From positions 1 through 64,000 of the forward strand of contig NZ_SMYZ01000089.1 of NCBI RefSeq assembly GCF_004919685.1: a stretch of DNA of 64,000 nt, given 5' to 3'. The position numbers and the translations under genes are program-made. Below the pieces are notes generated by a model. That model saw only the letters and a list, made by a program, of their open reading frames with translations. It was not told the origin of the DNA and ran no database searches. The stretch is from Mesorhizobium norvegicum (GTDB taxonomy: Bacteria; Pseudomonadota; Alphaproteobacteria; Rhizobiales; Rhizobiaceae). Numbering within the stretch: the first letter of the stretch is position 1; the number at the start of each line of letters is the position of its first letter. Positions 1-8,821 of this stretch are shown piece after piece.

Positions 1-72
1 GGGGGAGATTGGCAGTTTCGTCGTCCCGCCCTTCTTCCGAAGCGGGGGATTGGCGAAACCCGAAGTAACATT

Positions 73-118
73 CGATCTCCCCCCTTGCGGGGGAGATGCC
101 CGGCAGGGCAGAGGGGGG
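73..118. repeat. Palindromic intergenic repeat (GGGGGAGATG / GGCAGGGCAGAGGGGGG type)
   Basis: This is half of a rhizobial intergenic mosaic repeat: a C-rich arm and a G-rich arm ending in GGGGGAGATG, followed by GGCAGGGCAGAGGGGGG. A full-length relative with perfect arms lies at 58852-58991. The rest of 1-209 ahead of leuB shows no recognisable gene. Confidence 0.6.
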
Positions 119-209
119 TATGAAGGATCTCGGCGCTCGTCCCCTTGCGCACAACCGGCTTGGCGTTTAGCAAGGCCGCGGTTCAAATTCTTTCTGGGAC
201 GGTTTCTCC

Positions 210-1313
210 ATGGCAACGAAGCATCTTTTCCTGCTCCCCGGCGACGGCATCGGTCCGGAGGCCATGGCCGAGGTCAAGAAACTGATCGCGGTCATGAACG
301 AAAAGCTCGGCAGCGGTTTTACCACCGAGGATGGGCTGGTCGGCGGCTGCGCCTATGATGCGCATGGCGCGGCGATCTCGAACGCCGACATGGAAAAGGC
401 GATGGCGGCCGACGCGGTGCTGTTCGGCGCCGTCGGCGGTCCGAAATGGGACGCGGTGCCCTACGAGGTGCGCCCTGAGGCCGGCCTGCTGCGGCTGCGC
501 AAGGACATGGAGCTGTTTGCCAATCTTCGCCCGGCCATCTGCTATCCGGCGCTGGCGGCGTCCTCCTCGCTCAAGCAGGAGGTGGTCGAGGGTCTCGACA
601 TCCTCATCGTGCGCGAGCTGACCGGCGGCGTCTATTTCGGCGAGCCCAAGCAGATCATCGATCTCGGCAACGGCCAGAAGCGCGGCATCGACACGCAGGT
701 CTACGACACGTTCGAGATCGAGCGCATTTCCGGCGTCGCCTTCGAGCTCGCGCGGACACGTCGCAATCATGTCACCTCGATGGAAAAGCGCAATGTGATG
801 AAGTCGGGCGTGCTGTGGAACGAGGTCGTCACCCAGACCCACAAGGCGCGCTATTCCGACGTCAAGCTCGACCACATGCTGGCCGATGCCGGCGGCATGC
901 AGTTGGTGCGCTGGCCAAAACAGTTCGACGTCATCGTCACCGACAATCTGTTCGGCGACATGCTGTCCGACATCGCCGCCATGCTGACCGGCTCGATCGG
1001 CATGCTGCCGTCTGCCTCGCTCGGCGCGCCTGACGTGAAGACCAAGAAGCGCAAGGCGCTCTACGAGCCGGTGCACGGCTCGGCGCCCGACATCGCCGGC
1101 AAGGGCATCGCCAACCCGATCGCCATGATCGCGTCCTTCGCCATGTGCCTGCGCTATTCCTTCGGCATGGTCGATGAAGCCGACCGTGTCGAAGGCGCGA
1201 TCGCCGCCGTGCTCGACGCAGGCCTGCGCACCAAGGATATTTTCTCCCCCGGCATGACCGAGGTCGGCACCGTTGAGATGGGCGACGCGATCATCGCCAG
1301 GTTCCTGGGCTGA
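210..1313 (+). CDS. leuB: 3-isopropylmalate dehydrogenase LeuB
   Basis: Catalyses the NAD-dependent oxidative decarboxylation of 3-isopropylmalate, the third step of leucine synthesis, in the cytosol. The 367-residue length is normal for the family. The start MATKHLFLLPGDGIGPE carries the family signature GDGIGPE, and the C-terminal half has the metal and cofactor region DNLFGDMLSDIAAML and the EPVHGSAPDIAGKGIANP block typical of isopropylmalate and isocitrate dehydrogenases. GNAT gene 1319-1801 starts 5 bases downstream, so the two are probably co-transcribed. leuC and leuD are not in the window. Confidence 0.97.
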   Translation: MATKHLFLLPGDGIGPEAMAEVKKLIAVMNEKLGSGFTTEDGLVGGCAYDAHGAAISNADMEKAMAADAVLFGAVGGPKWDAVPYEVRPEAGLLRLRKDMELFANLRPAICYPALAASSSLKQEVVEGLDILIVRELTGGVYFGEPKQIIDLGNGQKRGIDTQVYDTFEIERISGVAFELARTRRNHVTSMEKRNVMKSGVLWNEVVTQTHKARYSDVKLDHMLADAGGMQLVRWPKQFDVIVTDNLFGDMLSDIAAMLTGSIGMLPSASLGAPDVKTKKRKALYEPVHGSAPDIAGKGIANPIAMIASFAMCLRYSFGMVDEADRVEGAIAAVLDAGLRTKDIFSPGMTEVGTVEMGDAIIARFLG

Positions 1314-1318
1314 TCCCC

Positions 1319-1801
1319 ATGGCGGTCGACGTCCGCTGGGCGACGATCGAGGACGCCGCGGCACTCGCGGCCATACTGTGCGAGATGGCGGAGCATTACC
1401 GGCAGCCGCCTCTCGATGCCGACCGGGCCCTGTCTGTTGCACGGAAATGGCTTGGCGAGGAAAGCCCAGCCTATCCGCATTTCGCGCTCGCCTTCGTCGA
1501 CGGCGAGGTCAGCGGCCTGGCGTCGGTGGCGATCGCGCATCCTGGTATCGATCTTGAGCGGCTGCTGTTCCTCAAGGACCTGTTCGTGCGCGACAACATC
1601 CGCAACGCCGGCGTCGGCCGGGCAATGATCGGCTTTCTCGCCGATCATTGCCTCAGCCACGGCATTGGCCGTATCGACCTGACCACCGAAGATCGGAACG
1701 AGGGCGCGCTGCGTTTTTACGCGCGGCTTGGCGCCGAACGCCACGGCCAGAAGGTCTTTCTCAGGCTTTCGGGCAAGGCGCTGAAGGCGGTTAAACCCTG
1801 A
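1319..1801 (+). CDS. GNAT family N-acetyltransferase
   Basis: A 160-residue single-domain GNAT acetyltransferase that would transfer an acetyl group from acetyl-CoA to an unknown substrate. The acetyl-CoA binding region is visible in the middle (LFVRDNIRNAGVGRAMIGFL), followed by the later motif LTTEDRNEGALRFYARLGAE. The ATG lies 5 bases after leuB, suggesting translational coupling. Its 3' end overlaps the convergent DUF805 gene by 11 bases. The substrate cannot be inferred. Confidence 0.85.
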   Translation: MAVDVRWATIEDAAALAAILCEMAEHYRQPPLDADRALSVARKWLGEESPAYPHFALAFVDGEVSGLASVAIAHPGIDLERLLFLKDLFVRDNIRNAGVGRAMIGFLADHCLSHGIGRIDLTTEDRNEGALRFYARLGAERHGQKVFLRLSGKALKAVKP

Positions 1802-2453
1802 CGCCTGCCGGCACGGCCCCCCAGGGGTTTTCGCCAACCTGAGACGGCATAAGCCCGAAGACCAGCAAGGCCACGCCGCCGATGGCTGGGATGAAACAGA
1901 GCAAGACAAACCAGCCGTTCAGGCCAAGGTCGTGCACACGCCGCACGACGAGCGCGATCCATGGCACGGTGAATGCCAAGGCGAAAACAAGGGCGGGTAC
2001 GAACCCTATCGACGTCCTGCCGGCGTTGGCGCCGAAGCCGTTGACAGCCAGATTGATCAGTATCCCGAAGCCAAAAAGGGCGGCCAGAACAATGGTATAG
2101 CATAGCCAAAAGCCCCAGAATTCCTTGCGGCGGGCGCGCCCGTTGAAGTTGACATAGTTCACACTCACCGCGCGCCGGAAGTAAGCCCACAGTCCTGTGG
2201 AAACCGCAGGCCGGTTTTCGGCAGGACGGCCAGGCTGCCGCGGCTGACCGGTGCCTGGCGACGGTGCGGTTGAGGCCACGGCGACTATATAGTGCGCCGT
2301 GCCGTCGTCCGGCTGGAACTCGACGAGAGCGCCTCTGACGAGAGCCACTCCCTGATTCAGATCATTACGGGTAAAGATATAACGCTTGCCGTCGATCCCA
2401 TTGATGTAGCCGTAATCCTGATCCTCGTCGTAATGAAATACCGCACCGCGCAT
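1791..2453 (-). CDS. Cold-shock-like domain plus DUF805 membrane protein (copy 1)
   Basis: A 220-residue protein with two parts. Residues 1 to about 60 (MRGAVFHYDEDQDYGYING...) resemble a cold-shock/OB fold. After a proline-rich linker, the C-terminal half is a DUF805 membrane domain starting around YFRRAVSVNYVNFNGRARRKEFWGF, with three to four hydrophobic segments and the RRVHDLGLNGW motif. The start at 2453 is chosen because it aligns exactly with the start of its tandem paralogue. DUF805 proteins are poorly characterised inner-membrane proteins, so no reaction is assigned. Confidence 0.8.
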   Translation of the reverse strand: MRGAVFHYDEDQDYGYINGIDGKRYIFTRNDLNQGVALVRGALVEFQPDDGTAHYIVAVASTAPSPGTGQPRQPGRPAENRPAVSTGLWAYFRRAVSVNYVNFNGRARRKEFWGFWLCYTIVLAALFGFGILINLAVNGFGANAGRTSIGFVPALVFALAFTVPWIALVVRRVHDLGLNGWFVLLCFIPAIGGVALLVFGLMPSQVGENPWGAVPAGVRV

Positions 2454-2526
2454 GCCCTGCCCCATCCATGCTTGTGATAGCAAAATACTACCCAAGGTTG
2501 TCTATGATTGCAAGATGCACGCTAAA

Positions 2527-3237
2527 CTATATTTTGACTCCCGCCGGCACCGGTCCCCACTGGTTTTCCCTGGCCTGCGTCGGGATCAGCGCGAAGACCA
2601 GGATGATCAGGCTGCCGATGGTCGGGATCAGGATCAGCAGGCAGAGCCAGCCCGACAGGCCGATGTCGTGCAGCCGGCGCACGATCATGCCGAGGCTGGG
2701 AAGAACGGTCGCCAGCAGGAACGTGCCGCACAGCCCAACCGTCACCGCTCCCGAGACCTCGCTGTCGAAACCACCCATATCCATATCGGTGAACAGGCCG
2801 ATGCCGCCGATGATCAGCAGGCAAACCGTCCAGAACAGGCAGTAGCCCCAATATTCCTTGCGGCGGGCGCGGCCGGCGAAATTGAAATAGTTTTGCGTCA
2901 CGCCACGCCAGAAATAGCCCCAGAGATCACTGGGCTCGGCGGTCTCGGAAGACCGACCGAAATGCTGCGCGGGAGGCGCCGCTGCAGGCGGAACGCCGGC
3001 CTGGGCAGGTGCGGCGTTGATGCCGGGGTCGGCGGCGGCCGCAGCGGCAGTCGGGGCGGCGATCGAAAAGACGTCGCGCGCCTGGCCACCGCCCGGCTGG
3101 AACTCGACGGCCGCGCCGTTGGGCATGGCGGTTTCCCGGCGCAGGTTCTCGCGGGTGAAAGTGTAGCGGTTGCCGTCGGCTCCGGTGATGAAGCCAAAAC
3201 CCTGATCCTCGTCGTAATGAAGCACTTCGCCGCGCAT
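2527..3237 (-). CDS. Cold-shock-like domain plus DUF805 membrane protein (copy 2)
   Basis: A 236-residue tandem paralogue of the previous gene with the same architecture. It has an N-terminal cold-shock-like segment (MRGEVLHYDEDQGFGFITGA), an Ala/Pro-rich linker, and a DUF805 domain beginning YFWRGVTQNYFNFAGRARRKEYWGY with several membrane spans and the RRLHDIGLSGW motif. The two copies lie head to tail, 73 bases apart, and presumably arose by duplication. The reading frame is open further upstream, but homology to copy 1 fixes the ATG at 3237. Confidence 0.8.
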   Translation of the reverse strand: MRGEVLHYDEDQGFGFITGADGNRYTFTRENLRRETAMPNGAAVEFQPGGGQARDVFSIAAPTAAAAAADPGINAAPAQAGVPPAAAPPAQHFGRSSETAEPSDLWGYFWRGVTQNYFNFAGRARRKEYWGYCLFWTVCLLIIGGIGLFTDMDMGGFDSEVSGAVTVGLCGTFLLATVLPSLGMIVRRLHDIGLSGWLCLLILIPTIGSLIILVFALIPTQARENQWGPVPAGVKI

Positions 3238-3379
3238 TTGCCATCCCCCTCTCGCCACGTCCCGGTCAAGATGTGGCACAGGGCCGAGCCGATGGGCAAT
3301 ACCGGGCGGCATGGCTACCGTCTTGGCGGCAAATGAAGCATAAGGCATCAAGTGCAACCGCCTTCGCCAGAAGCAGACA

Positions 3380-4798
3380 ATGACAGTCGAGAGTCCTGAC
3401 ACCAGAACTGTGATTGACGATGCAGGGGAAAGAAAGCCTCCGAGGCTGGCCATCGACGCCACCGGCCTGATGCTCTGGCCACCCGGCGAGGGCCTGGCCG
3501 GCATCCCACGGGTAGAGAGCTTTCTCATCAACGCGGCGTTGGCGGATCCCGACCCATGCGTGGAGGTGGTGGCGTTCAGAGCCGATGAAGGCCGGTTCCG
3601 CCCACTTGCCCCCTACGAGCTGGACCATGTCGCGGCGGGCGAGATTTCACGGCATCATGTCCTGAGGTGGCCGGGGAGACGCACGGCGCTGTCGCAGGCT
3701 TTCGAGGCAGCGAGGCAGCAGCCATGGGGCAAGCGCGACGCTGACCGACATCTCGCCAAGACGGTGACCAATGGCCGCAAAGGCATTGCCTATCAGGCGA
3801 CGAAGCTGCTGATCCGTGCCTATCGTCTGTACCAGCGGGCGAGGATCCGGTCGGGCTTGCGCCGGGATGTTCCAAGCCAACCGGCCGAGACCGAACGCGG
3901 CCTTGTGCTGATCAGCCATCACATCCTGACCCAGGAAGACCGGTCCGCCGTCTCAAGGCGCGCCGGGGACCTTGCCTTCCTTTGCCACGATCTTATCCCG
4001 ACACTACGCCCCGACCTGCTCGGTGCAGGCCCTCGCGAGACCCGCTTCGGGTCCTATCTCGAGCACCTCGTGCGCTCCGGCGCTCCGGCGTTTTGTGCCT
4101 CCGACGAAGTTGGTGCGACGCTGACCGATCATATGCGCAAGGCAGGCGTCGTGCAGCCGGTGGTATACCGGTTTCCGATGCCCTCCATCCTGCATGCAAA
4201 CGCATCGCGCGCTGGCACGACCTCGCGCATCGAGACCGGCGAGCCGTTCGTGCTCTATTGCTCGACCATCGAAGTGCGCAAGAACCACATCCTGCTGGCG
4301 CGGATCTGGCAGCAGGCGCTTGACGAGGGTGTCAAGCTGCCGAGGCTCGTCTGCGCCGGGCGCTGGGGTTGGATGATCGATCCGCTGCGGGCTTATTTGA
4401 AGGCGCATCCCGAGCTCCTCCAGTCGGTCACATTCACCGGGCTGGTCAGCGACGAGGAGCTCATCCGATACTATCGCAGCGCCTCTTTCGGCGTCTTTCC
4501 CTCGCATATCGAGGGCTGGGGCTACGGCGCCTCGGAATGCCTCGATTTCGGGGTTCCGGTCATCGTCTCGACAGCGCCGTCGCTGATCGAGGCGACCGGC
4601 GGCATGATGCCGGCGATCGATTCGCAGGACCAGCAAGGCTGGTATAAGGCGATCCGCAGGATGGCGGAGGACCATGCGTGGCGATCCTCGCTGGTCGAGC
4701 GCATCGCAGAGAAGCATCGGCCAACGCCGGCGGGGGCAAGCTGGGCCGCCATCAAGGCAGGCCTGCAGGCCAGCGCGTCGGGCCGATCAAGGTTTTAG
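3380..4798 (+). CDS. Glycosyltransferase, GT-B fold (group 1 / family 4-like)
   Basis: A 472-residue protein. The C-terminal half carries the GT4-type nucleotide-sugar region: YCSTIEVRKNHILLARIWQQ, then PSHIEGWGYGASECLDFG, whose acidic residues normally contact the donor sugar, and PVIVSTAPSLIEATGG. Such enzymes extend surface polysaccharides or lipopolysaccharide, but the acceptor here is unknown. It is a lone gene, divergent from the DUF805 pair. Its stop codon overlaps the convergent helicase stop by 4 bases (TTAG). Confidence 0.85.
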   Translation: MTVESPDTRTVIDDAGERKPPRLAIDATGLMLWPPGEGLAGIPRVESFLINAALADPDPCVEVVAFRADEGRFRPLAPYELDHVAAGEISRHHVLRWPGRRTALSQAFEAARQQPWGKRDADRHLAKTVTNGRKGIAYQATKLLIRAYRLYQRARIRSGLRRDVPSQPAETERGLVLISHHILTQEDRSAVSRRAGDLAFLCHDLIPTLRPDLLGAGPRETRFGSYLEHLVRSGAPAFCASDEVGATLTDHMRKAGVVQPVVYRFPMPSILHANASRAGTTSRIETGEPFVLYCSTIEVRKNHILLARIWQQALDEGVKLPRLVCAGRWGWMIDPLRAYLKAHPELLQSVTFTGLVSDEELIRYYRSASFGVFPSHIEGWGYGASECLDFGVPVIVSTAPSLIEATGGMMPAIDSQDQQGWYKAIRRMAEDHAWRSSLVERIAEKHRPTPAGASWAAIKAGLQASASGRSRF

Positions 4799-6669
4799 GC
4801 GGGCCGCTTCTTCGCCTTCTTGTGCTTGGGCGCGCCGGTGGTGTCGAATTTCGGCTTGCCCGGCTTCGCCCAAGGCTTTGCCTCATGCGCGGCTGCCGGG
4901 CGCTGATCGGCTGATGCCGGTGCACGCTTCTCGAATTTGCGCTTCGGCGCGTTGGGGTCGAACGGCGCCTTGCCGCGATGCGGCTTCTTGTCGGGGCTTG
5001 GCGGCTGATAGCCGGCGCGCGACAGATCGGGCGTGCCGTCCAGCCGCTTCACCAGGATGTTGCCTTGCAGCTTGCGGTCGGGACCGATGGCGGCCAGGAA
5101 GCGGTCGGCCCAGTCCGCCGCGATCTGCACGTAGGTCTCTTCCGGCTGCATCTTGATGGCGCCGATCTCGCGCTTGCTGATGCTGCCGGTGCGGCACAGC
5201 ATCGGGATCAGCCAGCGCGGCTCGGCATTCTGCCGGCGCCCGATCGACAGCGAGAACCAGACGCTGTCGCCGAAATCGTCGCGGCGGCTGGGTGCTGCCT
5301 CGTCGCGGCGCGCGAAATTTTCGCCCGCCGGTCTTTCACGCGACGGCGTAAAGGGCGCGATTTCCATGAGGTCCTCGGGCGCCGAGCGGCTGGCCCGGCA
5401 CTGGCGCACGAAGGCGGCGGCCACCTGTTCGGCCCCATGCCTGGCGAGCAGCGCGTCGATGAAACCGCGCTCGTCCTCCTTCACCGGCTCGTCGAAAGCC
5501 GGATCGGCAAGGATGCGCTCGTCGTCGCGGCGGATCACGTCGTCGGCCGAGGGCGGGCTCGCCCATGTCGCCTTGAGGCCGGCGTTCTGCAGCAGCCGCT
5601 CGGTGCGCTTGCGGGCGCTGTTGGGCACAATCAGCGCGCTGACGCCCTTGCGCCCGGCGCGTCCGGTGCGGCCGCTGCGGTGCAGCAGCGTTTCCGGATT
5701 GGTCGGTAAATCGGCGTGGATGACCAGTTCGAGGTTGGGCAGGTCGATGCCGCGCGCCGCCACATCGGTGGCGATGCAGACCTTGGCGCGGCCGTCGCGC
5801 ATCGCCTGCAAGGCATGGCTGCGTTCGTTCTGGCTGAGTTCGCCGGAGAGTGCGACAACGGAGAAGTTGCGGTTGTTGAAGCGCGCGGTCAGATGGTTGA
5901 CGGCGGCACGCGTGTTGCAGAACACCAGCGCGTTCTTGGCCTCGTAATAGCGCAGTACGTTGATGATGGCGTTTTCCCGGTCGGGCTGGGCAACGCTCAA
6001 CGCCCGGTATTCGATGTCGAGATGCTGCTTTTCCTCGCCGGCCGCCGAAATGCGCACGGCATTGCGCTGGTAGCCTTGGGCGAGCGTTGCGATGGAACGC
6101 GGCACCGTGGCCGAGAACATCAGCGTGCGGCGCTCGGCCGGGGCAGCGTCGAGGATGAATTCGAGGTCCTCGCGAAAGCCGAGATCGAGCATCTCGTCGG
6201 CCTCGTCCAGCACCACCGCCTTGAGCGCCGACATGTCGAGCGAATGCCGGGTGATGTGGTCGCGCAGCCGGCCGGGTGTGCCGACGACGATATGAGCGCC
6301 GCGCTCCAGCACACGCCGCTCAGAGCGCATGTCCATGCCGCCGACGCAGGACGCCACGGTGGCGCCGGTCAGCTCGTAGAGCCATTCCAGTTCGCGCGTC
6401 ACCTGCAACGCCAGTTCGCGCGTCGGCGCCACCGCCAGCGCCAGCGGTGCCGCGGCGTGGCCAAAGCGCTCTGCACCTTCGAGCAGGGTTGGCGCCAGAG
6501 CGAGGCCGAAGGCCACCGTCTTGCCGGAGCCGGTCTGTGCCGAAACCAGTGCATCGGCCTCACCGAGTTCGGGCGCCACAACCGCCTTCTGTACGGGCGT
6601 CAGCTCGGAATAGCCGCGTTTTTCCAGCGCCCTGGCGAGCGCTGGAACAAGTGCTTCGAAGTTGGACAT
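4795..6669 (-). CDS. DEAD-box RNA helicase with DbpA-type RNA-binding tail
   Basis: A 624-residue ATP-dependent RNA helicase. Motifs in order: Q motif (YSELTPVQ, residues 20-27), Walker A AQTGSGKT (44-51), PTRELA, DEAD in VLDEADEMLDLG, SAT in MFSATVPRS, and HRSGRTGRAGRKG. A DbpA-like RNA-binding domain (REIGAIKMQPEETYVQIA region) and a very basic lysine/proline tail follow. DbpA-class helicases act in 50S ribosome assembly and RNA remodelling. The start MSNFEALVPAL at 6669 is preferred over an upstream extension without similarity. Confidence 0.92.
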   Translation of the reverse strand: MSNFEALVPALARALEKRGYSELTPVQKAVVAPELGEADALVSAQTGSGKTVAFGLALAPTLLEGAERFGHAAAPLALAVAPTRELALQVTRELEWLYELTGATVASCVGGMDMRSERRVLERGAHIVVGTPGRLRDHITRHSLDMSALKAVVLDEADEMLDLGFREDLEFILDAAPAERRTLMFSATVPRSIATLAQGYQRNAVRISAAGEEKQHLDIEYRALSVAQPDRENAIINVLRYYEAKNALVFCNTRAAVNHLTARFNNRNFSVVALSGELSQNERSHALQAMRDGRAKVCIATDVAARGIDLPNLELVIHADLPTNPETLLHRSGRTGRAGRKGVSALIVPNSARKRTERLLQNAGLKATWASPPSADDVIRRDDERILADPAFDEPVKEDERGFIDALLARHGAEQVAAAFVRQCRASRSAPEDLMEIAPFTPSRERPAGENFARRDEAAPSRRDDFGDSVWFSLSIGRRQNAEPRWLIPMLCRTGSISKREIGAIKMQPEETYVQIAADWADRFLAAIGPDRKLQGNILVKRLDGTPDLSRAGYQPPSPDKKPHRGKAPFDPNAPKRKFEKRAPASADQRPAAAHEAKPWAKPGKPKFDTTGAPKHKKAKKRPA

Positions 6670-6980
6670 CTCACTCTTTCGGAATTCGGATTCTTTTATG
6701 CCCGGCAATGGGTCACCCGTCGGCGAGCGCCACCTGACAGCGCAACGAGCCGAACGATCTTGCCGTTCGTACTTCGCGCAGCCGCCATTGTACAGGGTGT
6801 GCGGGAAACCGGGCGTCGCTCGGCAATTGACTCTTGACGCAAACCGCGTAAAAGCCGGCACCGAACAGGACAGTTTCGATGCGCGGCCTTTTGATGGCGG
6901 TTCTTGCATTCGATTTCCCTGGCCACAATGCACATCATTGGGCCGGGCGCGTCGGCGCGTCTCCTCGTTCCAGCAAAACT

Positions 6981-7010
6981 ATGGCCAAAACCACCACCAA
7001 AACGGTGTGA
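6981..7010 (+). CDS. Putative Thr/Lys-rich leader peptide upstream of asd
   Basis: A nine-codon reading frame, MAKTTTKTV then TGA, with four threonine codons (three consecutive ACC, then ACG) and two lysine codons. It lies 108 bases ahead of asd, whose product feeds threonine, methionine and lysine synthesis. A GGCCAA/TTGGCC inverted repeat (6983-6988 and 7016-7021) encloses it. I see no good ribosome-binding site ahead of its ATG, which weakens the case. The call is inference. Confidence 0.4.
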   Translation: MAKTTTKTV

Positions 7011-7080
7011 TTCCCTTGGCCTAACCACCCTCTCCCGGGTTCGGCCCGGGGGACGGAACCCGCATCGGCCAGCGGGTTTC
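6981..7080 (+). promoter_or_regulatory. Candidate attenuator of asd
   Basis: Downstream of the putative leader peptide the RNA can form mutually exclusive pairings. GGGTTC (7037-7042) can pair with GAACCC (7056-7061), while AACCCGC (7057-7063) can pair with GCGGGTT (7072-7078), followed by TTCTCC. The second hairpin resembles a terminator but its U-run is poor. A GC-rich hairpin CCCGGG..CCCGGG overlaps. The rest of 6670-7118 shows no gene. Confidence 0.4.
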
Positions 7081-7118
7081 TCCAAAAAACCAAGCGGAGA
7101 GGGACAGGAGATTTTTCG

Positions 7119-8153
7119 ATGAGTTTCAAGGTTGCAGTCGTCGGTGCCACGGGCAATGTGGGCCGGGAAATGCTCAACATACTGGAAGAGCGCGGCTTTC
7201 CGGTGAGCGAAGTCGTGGCGCTGGCCTCACGGCGCAGCCAGGGCACGGAAGTGTCGTTCGGCGACCGCACGCTGAAGGTCAGGACGCTCGACCAATATGA
7301 TTTTTCCGACACCGACATCTGCATCATGTCGGCTGGCGGCAACGTCTCCAAGGAATGGTCGCCGAAGATCGGCAAGCAGGGCTGCGTCGTCATCGATAAT
7401 TCGTCGGCCTTCCGCTACGACCAGGACGTGCCGCTAATCGTGCCGGAAGTGAACCCGGACGCGATCTCGCTGTTCACGCGCAAGAACATCATCGCCAATC
7501 CGAACTGCTCGACGGCGCAGCTGGTGGTGGCATTGAAGCCGCTGCACGACTTCGCCACCATCAAGCGCGTCGTCGTCGCCACCTACCAGTCGGTGTCGGG
7601 CGCCGGCAAGGAAGGCATGGACGAACTGTTCACGCAGACGCGCGCGGTGTTCGTCGCCGACTCGGTCGACGTCAAGAAGTTCACCAAGCGCATTGCTTTC
7701 AACGTCATCCCGCACATCGACGTCTTCCTCGACGACGGCTCCACCAAGGAAGAGTGGAAGATGGTCGCCGAGACCAAGAAGATGCTCGATCCCAAGATCA
7801 AGCTGACGGCGACCTGCGTGCGCGTGCCGGTGTTCATCGGCCATTCGGAAGCGGTCAACATCGAATTCGAAAAGCCGATCACCGCCGACGAGGCGCGCGA
7901 TATCCTGCGCGAGGCGCCGGGCTGCCAGGTCTTGGACAAGCGCGAGGACGGCGGCTACATCACGCCGCTGGAATCGGCAGGCGAGGACGCCACCTTCATC
8001 TCGCGCATCCGCGAGGATTCGACCATCGACAACGGCCTGTCGATGTGGATCGTCTCCGACAATCTGCGCAAGGGCGCGGCGCTGAACGCGGTGCAGATCG
8101 CCGAGCTGCTGGTCGAGCGCGGCCTGATCCAGCCGAAGAAGAAGGCGGCTTAG
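7119..8153 (+). CDS. asd: Aspartate-semialdehyde dehydrogenase
   Basis: Reduces aspartyl phosphate to aspartate semialdehyde with NADPH, the branch point to lysine, diaminopimelate, threonine and methionine. The 344-residue length is normal. The N-terminal NADP fold begins VAVVGATGNVGREM, the catalytic cysteine lies in IIANPNCSTAQLV, and the substrate region VVATYQSVSGAG follows. A strong ribosome-binding site (AGGAG) precedes the ATG. It is divergent from the helicase, and its leader region contains a possible attenuator. Confidence 0.97.
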   Translation: MSFKVAVVGATGNVGREMLNILEERGFPVSEVVALASRRSQGTEVSFGDRTLKVRTLDQYDFSDTDICIMSAGGNVSKEWSPKIGKQGCVVIDNSSAFRYDQDVPLIVPEVNPDAISLFTRKNIIANPNCSTAQLVVALKPLHDFATIKRVVVATYQSVSGAGKEGMDELFTQTRAVFVADSVDVKKFTKRIAFNVIPHIDVFLDDGSTKEEWKMVAETKKMLDPKIKLTATCVRVPVFIGHSEAVNIEFEKPITADEARDILREAPGCQVLDKREDGGYITPLESAGEDATFISRIREDSTIDNGLSMWIVSDNLRKGAALNAVQIAELLVERGLIQPKKKAA

Positions 8154-8157
8154 TTTT

Positions 8158-8312
8158 CGCTCACGGGCCGTATCGCCGCTGCCGCGGCGGGCCCTCCGCG
8201 GGGGCGCCGGACGACCGGCGGCCCGCGGTCGCGGGCTCGGCCTTCGGCCGGGGCGTTTCTTCCTTCTCCCCTTGTGGGAGAAGGTGGATCGGCGCGTAGC
8301 GCCGAGACGGAT
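8158..8312. repeat. Intergenic palindromic repeat (CTTCTCCCC / GGATGAGGGG family)
   Basis: Several GC-rich palindromes (around 8190-8245) are followed by TTCTCCCCTTGTGGGAGAA (8265-8283) and end in GACGGATGAGGGG. The same CTTCTCCC..GGGAGAAGG...GGATGAGGGG design recurs at 33285-33410 and 51050-51215. It lies between asd and the next gene and could terminate asd transcription. Confidence 0.6.
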
Positions 8313-8353
8313 GAGGGGTGTTCCAGCGGAGTGAGACGTTGCCGGCCCTTTTC

Positions 8354-8812
8354 ATGACTAGCACTCAGCCCGTAGATATCATCCTGCGCCCGGCCACAGA
8401 TTCTGACGCCGCTGCCATCGCCCGGCTCATGCGGGCAGCGCTTGGCTCATTCGACTGGATGCCGGTCATCCATACACCGGCCGAAGACCTCGCCTTCATC
8501 CGCGATATCGTGCTGCCACGCCAGCAGGTGACGGTCGCCGAGGCCGGCAGGGCTATTGTCGGCTTCATTGCCGTCAGCGGCGAATGGGTGGAGCAGCTCT
8601 ATCTCGATCCGGCCTGGACGGGACAAGGCATCGGCAGCCGATTGCTTGCCGAGGCTACTGCCGGGATGCCGCCAATCAAGCTGTATTGCTTCCAGGCCAA
8701 CAACGGCGCGCGCCGGTTCTACGAACGTCACGGCTTTCGCGCCGAGTCGTTCGGCGACGGCACCACCAACGAGGAAGGCCTGCCGGACATTCTGTATGTC
8801 CACAGGCGCTGA
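8354..8812 (+). CDS. GNAT family N-acetyltransferase
   Basis: A 152-residue acetyltransferase of the GNAT fold. Visible signatures are the N-terminal IILRPATDSDAAAIARLM, the acetyl-CoA loop YLDPAWTGQGIGSRLL and the C-terminal CFQANNGARRFYERHGFRAE. It probably acetylates an amino group on a small molecule or protein, but the substrate is unknown. The ATG at 8354 is chosen because the upstream extension runs into the intergenic repeat. It converges on the ACT-domain gene. Confidence 0.85.
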   Translation: MTSTQPVDIILRPATDSDAAAIARLMRAALGSFDWMPVIHTPAEDLAFIRDIVLPRQQVTVAEAGRAIVGFIAVSGEWVEQLYLDPAWTGQGIGSRLLAEATAGMPPIKLYCFQANNGARRFYERHGFRAESFGDGTTNEEGLPDILYVHRR

Positions 8813-8821
8813 TCGTAGGCT

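Noticed and set aside
171..196. GGTTCAAATTC, resembling a tRNA T-loop
   Set aside because: The flanking bases cannot form the T-stem and no acceptor or anticodon arm can be found upstream.
6904..7122. 72-codon frame running into asd
   Set aside because: Proline/Arg-rich product without similarity, out of frame with asd, and overlapping the candidate leader. No ribosome-binding site.
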